A stretch of DNA of 64,000 bases from Modestobacter sp. VKM Ac-2982 (GTDB lineage: Bacteria; Actinomycetota; Actinomycetes; Mycobacteriales; Geodermatophilaceae). Each line of letters starts with the position of its first letter. The stretch's first letter is position 1. The stretch is taken from positions 558,001 to 622,000 of the forward strand of contig NZ_JAPVBL010000001.1 of the NCBI RefSeq assembly GCF_026967935.1. Direction: 5' to 3'. Under the pieces are notes generated by a model, which worked only from the letters and a program-made list of their open reading frames with translations, was not told the DNA's origin and made no database searches. Shown piece after piece: positions 16,737 to 24,128 of the stretch. Position numbers and translations under genes: made by a program.

Positions 16737-17500
16737 GCGACGAGCACCTCGATCCCCTGTGACTCGAGCTCGGCGACGACGGCCGGGTCGGCCTCGTCAT
16801 CGGTGACCAGGACGTCGACGTCCTCGATGGCCGCGAAACGCACGAGGTGCTCGCGGCCCAGCTTGCTGCTGTCGCCGAGCACCACGACCCGCTGCCCGGC
16901 GCGCGCCATCGCGCGCTTGACCGTGGCCTCGGCATCGTCGGGGGTGGAGAAGCCGTACCCCGCGCTGATCCCGTTGGTGCCCAGGAAGACGATGTCGGCC
17001 CGCAGGTCGGTGAGCGCGGCGACGGTGGACTCGCCGACCGCGGACTGGGTGATCCCGCGGACCCGCCCGCCGAGCACGTGCAGGGTGATGCCGGGGGAAC
17101 CGGAGAGCCGGGCGGCGATCGGCACCGAGTTGGTGGCGGCGACCAGCGAGCGGTCGCCGGGCAGCAGCTCGGCCAGGGCTGCCGTCGAGCTGCCGCCGTC
17201 CAGGATGAGACTGCCGTTGGCGGGCGGGAGCAGTGCCAGCGCCGCGGTCGCGATCCGGCGCTTGGCCTCGGTGCGGGTGCCGCGTCGCACCCCGAGGGCG
17301 GGCTCCACCGCCGTCAGCGTCCCGATCGGCACGGCGCCGCCGTGCACCCGGCGGAGCATCCCGGCGCGCTCGAGGAGGGCCAGGTCGCGGCGGACCGTCT
17401 CCGTGGTCACCCCGAAGTGCTCGGCGACGGCGGTCACCGCGACCCGGCCGCGCTGGGTCACCAGGCCGGCGATCGCCTGCTGACGCTCCTCCGCGTACAT
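16733..17500 (-). CDS. fruR: DeoR-family regulator of the fructose PTS operon
   Basis: A 255-residue DeoR/GlpR-type repressor. The N-terminal winged helix (MYAEERQQAIAGLVTQRGRVAV, FGVTTETVRRDLALLE) is the family HTH. The C-terminal sugar-phosphate sensor domain has the expected 'DGGSSTAALAELL' and 'GTNGISAGYGFSTPDDAEA' loops. ATG 17500 is preferred over GTG 17530 because DeoR proteins normally begin close to 'M-Y-A-x-x-R', with GGGGGTGGG just upstream. By analogy with actinobacterial FruR it probably senses fructose 1-phosphate and represses fru and pts genes. The regulator name is by context. Confidence 0.85.
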   Translation of the reverse strand: MYAEERQQAIAGLVTQRGRVAVTAVAEHFGVTTETVRRDLALLERAGMLRRVHGGAVPIGTLTAVEPALGVRRGTRTEAKRRIATAALALLPPANGSLILDGGSSTAALAELLPGDRSLVAATNSVPIAARLSGSPGITLHVLGGRVRGITQSAVGESTVAALTDLRADIVFLGTNGISAGYGFSTPDDAEATVKRAMARAGQRVVVLGDSSKLGREHLVRFAAIEDVDVLVTDDEADPAVVAELESQGIEVLVA

Positions 17501-17727
17501 GCCCACCCCCGGCTGATGATCCGTCGCCACGAACGATCGATGCCCGATCGTGTGGCTATGACGTTGCTTTCATGTTGTTCTACGTGGGTTCAGTTGACAA
17601 GTCAAGGCTCCGCGGTGACTCTGGTCACCGGATGCACCATTGTCGTTGCGTCGCCACCCCAGTCATCTACGACGGAGCTCGCCGGCGGTAGGCACCCCGC
17701 CCGGCGCGAGCAGACAGTGAGGTCCCG
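17501..17727. promoter_or_regulatory. Divergent fruR/ptsI control region with three palindromes
   Basis: This 227-nt region is unusually AT-rich for the window. It holds three exact inverted repeats: ACGATCG-ATGCC-CGATCGT at 17533-17551, TTGACAAGTCAA at 17594-17605 and GGTGAC-TCTG-GTCACC at 17614-17629. The first is nearest fruR and the other two are adjacent and nearer ptsI. Any could be a DeoR-type operator; the TTGACA within the second could also serve as a -35 hexamer. Assignment of regulator to site is inference. Confidence 0.5.
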
Positions 17728-19443
17728 ATGTCCACCACGCCGACCGGAACCCGGATCTCCCCGGACGCCCTGACGGGGCCGGCCGTCTTCACCGGGACGC
17801 CGGTGGTCCCCGGCGTGGCCGCCGGCCCGGTCGTGCGTCCGGTCGGGTCCGTCCAGCTGCCGCCCGCCGAGGGTCCGGTCGTCCCGGAGCAGCAGCGCGG
17901 AGCCGAGAAGGAACGGTTCACCACGGCGGCCGACGCGGTGGCCGCGCGGCTGGCCTCCCGGGCTTCGGCGGCGACCGGGGTGAGCGCCGAGGTGCTGAAC
18001 ACCACGGCCCAGCTCGCCCGCGACCGGGGGCTGCTGTCGGCCGTGGAGCAGCGCATCGGCGACGGCTCCTCCGCCGAGGCCGCCACGGTGGGCGCCGCAG
18101 CCCAGTTCGTCGACCTGTTCGTCAGCCTGGGCGGCGTGATGGCCGAGCGGGCCACCGACGTCCGCGACGTCCGGGACCGGATCGTCGCCGAGCTGACCGG
18201 CCAGGGGGAGCCGGGGGTCCCCGCGCCGGAGACGCCGTCGGTGCTGCTGGCCGACGACCTCGCCCCGGCCGACACCGCCGGCCTGGACCCCGCCCGGATC
18301 ATCGCGCTGGCCACCCGGCTGGGCGGCGCCACGAGCCACACCGCGATCATCGCCCGCCAGCTCGGCCTGCCGTGCGTGGTGGGCGTCGGCGGGCTCTCCG
18401 ACGTCCCCGAGGGGTCGTTCGTGCTCGTCGACGGCGAGCAGGGCACCGTCACCGTCGACCCCGACCCGGAGGAGGCCCGGACCCGGGTCGCCGCCGCCCA
18501 GGAGGCCGCTGCGGCGCTCGCCGGGTACCGGGGCCCGGGCACGACCCGCGACGGACACCTCGTCCAGGTGCTGGCCAACGTGCAGGACGGCGCCGGGGCG
18601 CGGGCCGCTGCGGCGGCACACGCCGAGGGGGTCGGCCTGCTCCGCACCGAGCTCGCCTTCTTCGGCCGCACCGAGGAGCCGACGGTCGAGGAGCAGGCGG
18701 AGATCTACGCAGGCGTCCTCGAGGCCTTCCCTGGCGGGAAGGTGGTGCTCCGCACGCTGGACGCCGGCTCGGACAAGCCGCTGCCGTTCGCCACGCCGCC
18801 GAACGAGGCCAACCCGGCCCTCGGCGTCCGAGGGCTGCGCACCGCCCGCCGCGACCCCGGCCTGCTCACCCACCAGCTGGACGCGGTCGCCCAGGCGGCG
18901 AGCCGCACCGGCGCCGAGCCGTGGGTGATGGCCCCGATGGTGGCCACCGTGGCCGAGGCGGCGGAGTTCGCCGCCCAGGTGCGGGAGCGGGGCATGGTGC
19001 CGGGCGTCATGGTGGAGGTGCCCTCGGTCGCCGTGCTCGCCGACCGGTTCCTGGAGCACCTGGACTTCCTGTCGATCGGCACCAACGACCTGTCGCAGTA
19101 CACGCTCGCCGCCGACCGGCTCTCCGCCGACCTGGCCGACCTGACCGACCCGTGGCAGCCCGCGCTGCTCGCGCTGGTGCAGGCGACCGCGGCTGCCGGT
19201 CAGCGCACCGGGAAGCCCGTGGGTGTCTGCGGCGAGGCGGCCGCCGACCCGATGCTGGCGTGCGTGCTGGTGGGCATGGGGATCACCTCGCTGTCCTGTG
19301 CCGCCTCGTCGGTGGCCGGGGTGGGGGCACGGCTGGCGACGGTGGACCTGGCGACGTGTCAGCGGGCAGCCGAGGCCGCCCTCGCCGCGGCCGACCCGCA
19401 GTCCGCGCGCGCCGCGGTGCGTGAGGTGCTCGCCGCCGGCTGA
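17728..19443 (+). CDS. ptsI: PTS Enzyme I (phosphoenolpyruvate-protein phosphotransferase)
   Basis: A 571-residue Enzyme I. The swivelling domain carries phosphohistidine His204 in LGGATSHTAIIARQ. The C-terminal PEP-binding barrel has LRTELAFFGRTEEPTVEEQ, the Arg-containing NPALGVRGLR, and DFLSIGTNDLSQYT, ending with VGVCGEAAADP and its proton-donating Cys. It draws phosphate from PEP and hands it to HPr. Length and domain order are standard. ptsI is divergent from fruR-fruK-fruA-ptsH rather than in an HPr-EI pair, a layout seen in other actinobacteria. Confidence 0.95.
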   Translation: MSTTPTGTRISPDALTGPAVFTGTPVVPGVAAGPVVRPVGSVQLPPAEGPVVPEQQRGAEKERFTTAADAVAARLASRASAATGVSAEVLNTTAQLARDRGLLSAVEQRIGDGSSAEAATVGAAAQFVDLFVSLGGVMAERATDVRDVRDRIVAELTGQGEPGVPAPETPSVLLADDLAPADTAGLDPARIIALATRLGGATSHTAIIARQLGLPCVVGVGGLSDVPEGSFVLVDGEQGTVTVDPDPEEARTRVAAAQEAAAALAGYRGPGTTRDGHLVQVLANVQDGAGARAAAAAHAEGVGLLRTELAFFGRTEEPTVEEQAEIYAGVLEAFPGGKVVLRTLDAGSDKPLPFATPPNEANPALGVRGLRTARRDPGLLTHQLDAVAQAASRTGAEPWVMAPMVATVAEAAEFAAQVRERGMVPGVMVEVPSVAVLADRFLEHLDFLSIGTNDLSQYTLAADRLSADLADLTDPWQPALLALVQATAAAGQRTGKPVGVCGEAAADPMLACVLVGMGITSLSCAASSVAGVGARLATVDLATCQRAAEAALAAADPQSARAAVREVLAAG

Positions 19444-19457
19444 TCAGGGTCCAGCTC

Positions 19458-19494
19458 AGCGCCCCGTCGGTCCGCAACGGACCGGCGGGGCGCT
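19458..19494 (+). terminator. Hairpin terminator after ptsI
   Basis: Arms at 19458-19474 and 19478-19494 pair over 17 bp around a 3-nt loop, with one G-U pair. The stem begins 15 nt after the ptsI stop. Confidence 0.7.
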
Positions 19495-19568
19495 GTCGTC
19501 TCCGGGTGAGGGCGCTCACTCAGCAGAGGTGACCGACTGCACTCCGTCGGTGCTGGACAAGTGGCGTC

Positions 19569-19615
19569 CGGGTGAAGGATCCATGGCCAGCACCCCCTTC
19601 GGGTGAAGATTCCAT
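19569..19615. repeat. Two direct repeats upstream of the 51-codon gene
   Basis: CGGGTGAAGGATCCAT at 19569-19584 and CGGGTGAAGATTCCAT at 19600-19615 differ at two positions and are 31 bp apart, about three helical turns. They lie roughly 110-150 nt before the start of the small gene at 19722. The arrangement suggests a pair of sites for one DNA-binding protein, but no regulator is identified. Confidence 0.45.
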
Positions 19616-19721
19616 CGGAACCTTCAGCGACACGGCCTTGGATCCGTTGGAATAGATGTCGCCTTGCCTGGTTTAATACAGGCGTAACACCCACTCAGGA
19701 CCCCCGGAAGAAGGCAGTGAC

Positions 19722-19877
19722 ATGAGCAGCGTGACCTCCAGCTGGCGTCAGCGTCGGCAGGCGTCGCGTACGCGGCGGGCAGTGGATGCCGCCGTCGCCC
19801 GCACCAGCAGCCCCGCGATGCGCGACGAGCTGCTGACCCTGGCCAACAGCAGCCAGTTCAACAACGTCCTGCGCTGA
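19722..19877 (+). CDS. Small basic-acidic protein of 51 residues, function unknown
   Basis: The ATG at 19722 follows GGAAGAAGG by seven bases and the frame runs 51 codons. The N-terminal half is basic (SSWRQRRQASRTRRAVD) and the second half is a likely helix (MRDELLTLANSSQF) ending NNVLR. There is no Cys and no transmembrane segment. Support for a real gene comes from the strong ribosome site, the AT-rich upstream region with direct repeats, and a clean terminator 46 nt after the stop. I do not recognise a named family. It appears monocistronic. Confidence 0.65.
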   Translation: MSSVTSSWRQRRQASRTRRAVDAAVARTSSPAMRDELLTLANSSQFNNVLR

Positions 19878-19923
19878 ACACCCCCCGCTCTCGACGACGA
19901 GGGCGGACGCAGGCACGCACCGT

Positions 19924-19953
19924 GACCCCGGACTCCCCATGGGAGCCGGGGTC
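19924..19953 (+). terminator. Hairpin terminator after the 51-codon gene
   Basis: GACCCCGG (19924-19931), one unpaired A, CTCCC (19933-19937), a CAT loop, then GGGAG and CCGGGGTC to 19953. The stem is 13 bp with one bulge. Confidence 0.65.
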
Positions 19954-20084
19954 CTCTGCTGTGTGGGGCGCTCAGCGAGCCGGTCGGTGAGGCTCTTGCG
20001 GCGTCGTCGATGCTCTCGCGGGGCTGCACGGCCGCCAGGGCGTGCACGAGTGCGCAAGAGCCGCGCCGGGCCCTGGGCGGGCCC

Positions 20085-20924
20085 CTAGTCGCGGAGGCGG
20101 GACCGCAGGGCTGCCTGCTCGTCGGCGCCGAAGCCGTGCTGCTCCAGCCAGCCGACCGGGCCGCCCCAGCGCTCGTCGAGGACCTCCAGCACCCGGCGCA
20201 TCGACTCCGCCCGCGGGGTGTGGCTGGCGACGTCGCGCCGGGTCATGTCCTCGGCGTAGGTGGGGCTGCTGGCCAGTTTGGCGACGAGTGCGTCGATGAT
20301 CTCGGCGGTCTGCGCGTAGTCGGCGACGATCGCCTCCGGCGTCACCCCGGCCACCGCGAGCGCCAGAGCGCAGACCACGCCGGTCCGGTCCTTGCCCGCG
20401 GCGCAGTGCACCACCGCCGCGCCGGGGCCGCCGGCGGCCAGTGACCGGACCGCGGCCAGCACGTTGTCGGTGCCGTCGGACAGGTAGCCGAGGTAGGACC
20501 GGACGGCGGGCGGCTCGCCCTCGTCCCCGGGCGCGACCTGTCGGGGGAGCAGCGACTCCGCCCAGTCGGCCGGCAGCTGCGCCCGGATCTCCTCGTCGCT
20601 CTCCTCGGCGGCGAAGACGTCCGTGCGCATCCCCCGCTCGGGCAGCAGGGTGAAGTGCCGGTGGGTGACCGTCTCGACGTCGCGCAGCGGGCTGCGGCCC
20701 TCCAGCAGGATCTCGGCGGTGGTCCGCAGGTCGACGACCTCGGTCAGCCCCACCTCCTCGATCAGCGCGGAGACGTCGGCCTCGCTGAGGGTCTGCAGGT
20801 TGTCGCTGCGCAGCACCCGACCGAACTGCGTCGTCCCGCCGTCGGTGGTGGGCAGCCCGCCCAGGTCACGGGTGTTCGTCGTCCCGTCCAGGTGCAGCCA
20901 GCGGTCGGTGCGGGTGCCAGTCAC
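20085..20924 (-). CDS. Tyrosine/serine protein phosphatase (PtpB / DSP-like)
   Basis: A 279-residue phosphatase. The P-loop reads VVHCAAGKDRTGVV, the Cys-x5-Arg catalytic motif with the extra Lys-Asp found in the PtpB/lipid-phosphatase-like group (M. tuberculosis PtpB type). The N-terminus LDGTTNTRDLGG is the conserved 'N-x-R-D-L-G' start of that family. It would hydrolyse phosphotyrosine, phosphoserine or phosphoinositide substrates. GTG 20924 is chosen because it places the N-x-R-D-L-G motif near residue 17 and because TACCGT ends 7 nt upstream. It has no signal peptide. Family is secure, substrate unknown. Confidence 0.87.
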   Translation of the reverse strand: MTGTRTDRWLHLDGTTNTRDLGGLPTTDGGTTQFGRVLRSDNLQTLSEADVSALIEEVGLTEVVDLRTTAEILLEGRSPLRDVETVTHRHFTLLPERGMRTDVFAAEESDEEIRAQLPADWAESLLPRQVAPGDEGEPPAVRSYLGYLSDGTDNVLAAVRSLAAGGPGAAVVHCAAGKDRTGVVCALALAVAGVTPEAIVADYAQTAEIIDALVAKLASSPTYAEDMTRRDVASHTPRAESMRRVLEVLDERWGGPVGWLEQHGFGADEQAALRSRLRD

Positions 20925-20931
20925 GTCCCCG

Positions 20932-20937
20932 ACGGTA
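20932..20937 (-). promoter_or_regulatory. -10 element TACCGT, leaderless start of the phosphatase gene
   Basis: TACCGT on the minus strand ends 7 nt before the GTG at 20924, and no Shine-Dalgarno is convincing. A TSS about 7 nt downstream would fall on the start codon. Confidence 0.5.
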
Positions 20938-21006
20938 GAGGGTCGCCGGCCCGCAGGCAGCCCGTTCCCGGTGGCCCGCCCCATGGACTGCCGCAGCCTC
21001 CCGTCC

Positions 21007-21012
21007 TACCGT
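21007..21012 (+). promoter_or_regulatory. -10 element TACCGT, leaderless start of the small Cys-pair gene
   Basis: The same hexamer, TACCGT, lies 6 nt before ATG 21019 on the plus strand. The divergent phosphatase gene has the identical element, so the two starts share a 94-nt promoter region. Confidence 0.5.
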
Positions 21013-21018
21013 CGCAGC

Positions 21019-21180
21019 ATGGCCAGCAAGGACCTGCGGTGCCGGCTGGGGCTCCACGCCCACGTGTCCGCGCACCCGGTCGAGGAGCAGGTGCGCGGCC
21101 CGGCGCAGAAGGTGTGCCGCCGGTGCGGGAAACGTGCGGGGTCGCCGACCGAGGACGTCCCGCCCCCGTTCCTCGGCTGA
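21019..21180 (+). CDS. Small Cys-pair protein, 53 residues
   Basis: A 53-residue protein, MASKDLRCRLGLHAHVS at the start and VCRRCGKRAG towards the end. The CRRC pair, together with the N-terminal Cys and nearby His residues, could bind one metal ion as a minimal zinc ribbon. Similar short 'RCRLGLHxH' proteins occur across actinobacteria without a known role. The start is supported by the TACCGT element 6 nt upstream. It is divergent from the phosphatase gene and converges on the glycosylase-annotated gene. Confidence 0.65.
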   Translation: MASKDLRCRLGLHAHVSAHPVEEQVRGPAQKVCRRCGKRAGSPTEDVPPPFLG

Positions 21181-21195
21181 CCGCGAGAGGGCCCG

Positions 21196-22113
21196 TCAGT
21201 CGCCGAGCAGGGCGTCGCAGACGGCCAGCAGCCGCGCCCGCAGCATCGCGCCGCGGTCGGCGAAGGCTCGCTGGGCGGCGCCGTACTCGGCCTTGCCCTC
21301 CGGCGTCTCGACCGCCACCGGGGCGTACCCGTGGCTGGTGAGGTCGTAGGGCGAGGCGCGCATGTCCAGCTCGCGGACGTCGGTGGCCAGCGCGAAGCAG
21401 TCGGCCAGGAGCTCGCCGGGCACGGCGGGGCTGAGCTTGTAGGCCCACTTGTAGAGGTCCATCGTGGCGTGCAGGCAGCCCGGCTGCTCCAGCTGCTGCT
21501 GGGTCTCCCGGGTCGGCGTCAGGGTGTTCCGCGGGGCGCCGGCCCGGGTGAAGAACCGGAACGCGTCGATGTGGCTGCACTGCACGCGGTGCGACTCGAC
21601 GACGGCGTCGGTGCCGGCCTGCCCCAGCCGCAGCGGCAGCTGCTCGTGCCGCACCTCGCCCTCGGCGGGCCGGTAGAGCATCGCCCACTCGTGCATCCCG
21701 AAGCAGCCGAACTGGCCCGGCCGGCCGGCCGTCCCGCGCAGCAGACCCTCGACCCAGCCGACCGAGGACCGCCGCTTGGCCAGGAACGCCGGCACGTCGA
21801 GCCCGACCCCGCGCACCGGCTCCCCGACGGCGTCCAGGGCGTCGACGTCGGTGTAGAACGGCCAGCCCAGCCGCTCGGCGGCGGCTGCCCCGGTCAGGAC
21901 GACGCCGACCCCGGAGTGCCACCGGCGCAGCCGGCCCGGCGTCTCGGAGTAGTAGGTGAAGAGGAAGTCCAGCACCGGGTGCGCGACCCCGGAACGGCGG
22001 CGCTCCTGGTGGGGCACCAGCCAGGTGTCCATCCGCTGCTGGTGGGCCGCCGCCCTGGCCGCCCACTCCACCTCCGGCAGCACCGTCGGTGCAGGGGAGA
22101 ACAGCGGGAGCAC
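21196..22113 (-). CDS. Protein annotated in actinobacteria as 3-methyladenine DNA glycosylase
   Basis: A 305-residue cytoplasmic protein. The segment HPVLDFLFTYYSETPGRLRRWH and the later SHIDAFRFFTRAGAPRNTL match a family widespread in high-GC actinobacteria that databases label '3-methyladenine DNA glycosylase'. I see no helix-hairpin-helix with catalytic Asp of the AlkA type, so the label may be an annotation carry-over. GTG 22113 is preferred over GTG 22152 because TACCCT ends exactly 6 nt before it, the leaderless pattern also seen at neighbouring genes. The family match is good; the activity is doubtful. Confidence 0.7.
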   Translation of the reverse strand: MLPLFSPAPTVLPEVEWAARAAAHQQRMDTWLVPHQERRRSGVAHPVLDFLFTYYSETPGRLRRWHSGVGVVLTGAAAAERLGWPFYTDVDALDAVGEPVRGVGLDVPAFLAKRRSSVGWVEGLLRGTAGRPGQFGCFGMHEWAMLYRPAEGEVRHEQLPLRLGQAGTDAVVESHRVQCSHIDAFRFFTRAGAPRNTLTPTRETQQQLEQPGCLHATMDLYKWAYKLSPAVPGELLADCFALATDVRELDMRASPYDLTSHGYAPVAVETPEGKAEYGAAQRAFADRGAMLRARLLAVCDALLGD

Positions 22114-22119
22114 CGGCCC

Positions 22120-22125
22120 AGGGTA
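22120..22125 (-). promoter_or_regulatory. -10 element TACCCT deciding the start at 22113
   Basis: TACCCT on the minus strand lies 6 nt upstream of GTG 22113, the same geometry as at 20932, 21007, 35092, 35836 and 43165. Confidence 0.45.
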
Positions 22126-22291
22126 GGCGCGCGCACCACGGACCCCTGACACCTGTCACCGCCCGGCCGTGCACCGGCGGAGAGAAGTCGTGCACCCAGG
22201 CACCTGTGCCGGCCGCTGTCCGGCGGCAACGTGAGGGGTGCGTCCGACAGACCGGCCCGACGGCGGCCGGCGGCGCACGAGGAGGTCGACC

Positions 22292-23239
22292 GTGCACCCC
22301 AGCGCCCCACCAGTGTCCGCGCCCGTCGAGGCCGCTCCCGCGATCGAGGTACGGGACCTGCGGCGCAGCTACGGCGACTTCGAGGCGGTGCGGGGCATCT
22401 CCTTCGAGGTCCAGCCGGGCGAGGTCTTCGCCCTGCTCGGCGTCAACGGGGCCGGCAAGACCTCGGCGCTGGAGGTGCTCGAGGGGCTCGCACCGCCCGG
22501 CGGTGGCAGCGTCCGGGTGCTGGGTGCCGACCCGGTGCGCGACCGGGCCCGGGTGCGGCCGCACCTGGGCGTGCTCCTGCAGTTCAGCGGCCTGCCCGGC
22601 GACCTCACCGTCGCCGAGAGCCTGCACACCTGGGCCGGCACGCTCACCGACCCCCGGCCGGTGCCCGAGGCGCTGGCGCAGGTGCAGTTGGCCCACCGGG
22701 CCGACGTCCGGGTGCGCAGCCTCTCCGGCGGCGAGCGTCGGCGGCTGGACCTCGCGCTGGCCCTGCTCGGCCGGCCGCGGGTGGTGGTGCTGGACGAACC
22801 GACCACCGGCCTGGACCCGGAGAGCCGGCGGCAGGTCTGGGGCCTCGTCCGCGACCTGGTCGCAGACGGGGCCGCCGTGGTGCTCACCACCCACCACCTG
22901 GAGGAGGCCGAGGAGCTGGCCGACCGGGTGGCCGTGCTGCGGGCCGGGCAGATCGTGCTCTCCGGCACCAAGGAGGAGATCGCCGAGACCCAGCCGGCCA
23001 CCATCCGCTTCACCCTCGACGAGGACGCGCCCGTGCTGCCCCAGGTGGCCGGGGTGCAGGTGGTCGCGCAGCGGCCCCGGGTCGAGTGGCACACCCGGGC
23101 CCTCCAGCCGGTGCTGGCCGAGCTGCTCGCCTGGGCGGCCGAGCACCACGTCGTCCTCCGGGCGCTGGAGGCCCGGGCCGCCTCACTGGAGCAGGCCTTC
23201 CTCGCCGTGGCCGCCGAGGCCCACACCCCGTCCGCGTGA
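22292..23239 (+). CDS. ABC transporter ATP-binding subunit (DrrA/CcmA-like exporter)
   Basis: A 315-residue ATPase. Walker A is GVNGAGKTS, the signature LSGGERRRLDLALALLG, Walker B VVVLDEPTTGLDP, and the switch His in LTTHHLEEAEELADRV. The 'GLDPESRRQVWGLV' segment and the C-terminal extension of about 90 residues are typical of the ABC-2 export type (DrrA, NatA). It energises the permease encoded 26 nt downstream. GTG 22292 follows GAGGAGG. With the kinase and regulator behind it this forms a four-gene operon, a layout known for drug or lipid export under two-component control. Confidence 0.9.
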   Translation: MHPSAPPVSAPVEAAPAIEVRDLRRSYGDFEAVRGISFEVQPGEVFALLGVNGAGKTSALEVLEGLAPPGGGSVRVLGADPVRDRARVRPHLGVLLQFSGLPGDLTVAESLHTWAGTLTDPRPVPEALAQVQLAHRADVRVRSLSGGERRRLDLALALLGRPRVVVLDEPTTGLDPESRRQVWGLVRDLVADGAAVVLTTHHLEEAEELADRVAVLRAGQIVLSGTKEEIAETQPATIRFTLDEDAPVLPQVAGVQVVAQRPRVEWHTRALQPVLAELLAWAAEHHVVLRALEARAASLEQAFLAVAAEAHTPSA

Positions 23240-23265
23240 CCCACCCAGCCGAGAGGACCTCGACC

Positions 23266-24084
23266 ATGAGCACCACCCTCGCCCCCGCTCCGTCCACCCC
23301 GTCGGCGCCCGCCCGGCTGCGCCGCGTCGCCGCCCTGGCCCGCGGCGAGCTGCGGTTGTTCCTGCGCAACCGGACCGCCGTGGCCAACTCGGGCCTGCTG
23401 CCACTGCTGCTGGTGGCCGCGGTCCCAGCGCTGGGCATCGACGGCGAGCTGCCCCTGGGGCCGCGGCTGCTGGTCGCCGCCGTCGGCGTGACCCTGGTCT
23501 TCGTCACCTACTACAACCTGGTGATCACGTTCGTCGCTCGACGCGAGGAGATGGTGCTGCAGCGCATGCGCACCGGGGAGCTGACCGGGCTGGAGGTGCT
23601 CGTCGGCACCGCCGTCCCCACCCTGCTGGTCACGCTCGCCCAGGTCGCGCTGGTCGCCGTCGGCGTGGTGGTGCTGGGGGAGTGGAGCGCGCCGGTCGAG
23701 TTCCTGCTCCCGGTGATCGCGCTGCTCGGCGGTGCGCTGCTGATGACCGTGCTCGCGGCGGCGAGCACCAGCTTCACCCGTTCGGCCGAGAGCGCCCAGG
23801 TCACCACCCTGCCGCTGGTCGTCGTGACCTCGGCGCTGTCCGGCCTGCTCACCCCGCTCAGCGTCTTCCCCGAGCCGGTTGCCCTGGTGGCCCGGCTGAT
23901 GCCGGTCACCCCGGTGGTCGAGCTGCTGCAGCTCGGGCTGGCCGGCGTCACCTGGGACGGCGAGAGCGTGGACGCCGCGGGCGCCTGGGGGGCCGCGCCG
24001 CTGCCGCTGGCTGTGCTGGCCGGCTGGCTGGTGATCGGTACGGTGGCCGCCACCCGGGGATTCCGGTGGGCACCGCGCCGGTGA
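23266..24084 (+). CDS. ABC-2 type transporter permease
   Basis: A 272-residue membrane protein with a Pro-rich N-terminus and about six hydrophobic segments (near residues 42-60, 67-88, 115-140, 148-175, 180-200 and 240-262). The loop RREEMVLQRMRTGELTGLEVLVGTA, after the second segment, is a characteristic ABC-2 permease coupling region. It exports an unknown substrate with the preceding ATPase. Its TGA overlaps a possible GTG start of the kinase gene (GTGA at 24081), so translation of the transporter and sensor may be coupled. Confidence 0.87.
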   Translation: MSTTLAPAPSTPSAPARLRRVAALARGELRLFLRNRTAVANSGLLPLLLVAAVPALGIDGELPLGPRLLVAAVGVTLVFVTYYNLVITFVARREEMVLQRMRTGELTGLEVLVGTAVPTLLVTLAQVALVAVGVVVLGEWSAPVEFLLPVIALLGGALLMTVLAAASTSFTRSAESAQVTTLPLVVVTSALSGLLTPLSVFPEPVALVARLMPVTPVVELLQLGLAGVTWDGESVDAAGAWGAAPLPLAVLAGWLVIGTVAATRGFRWAPRR

Positions 24085-24128
24085 GCAGTGGGCCGGTGAA
24101 CGGTGCGCGGACCGGCCGGTACGGCAGC

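Noticed and set aside
13534-16935. A single minus-strand frame spanning fruA and beyond, suggesting a giant fusion
   Set aside because: The real fruK lies in another frame in that region with an intact kinase signature, and the extension reads as nonsense Arg/Pro-rich protein before the FruA start.
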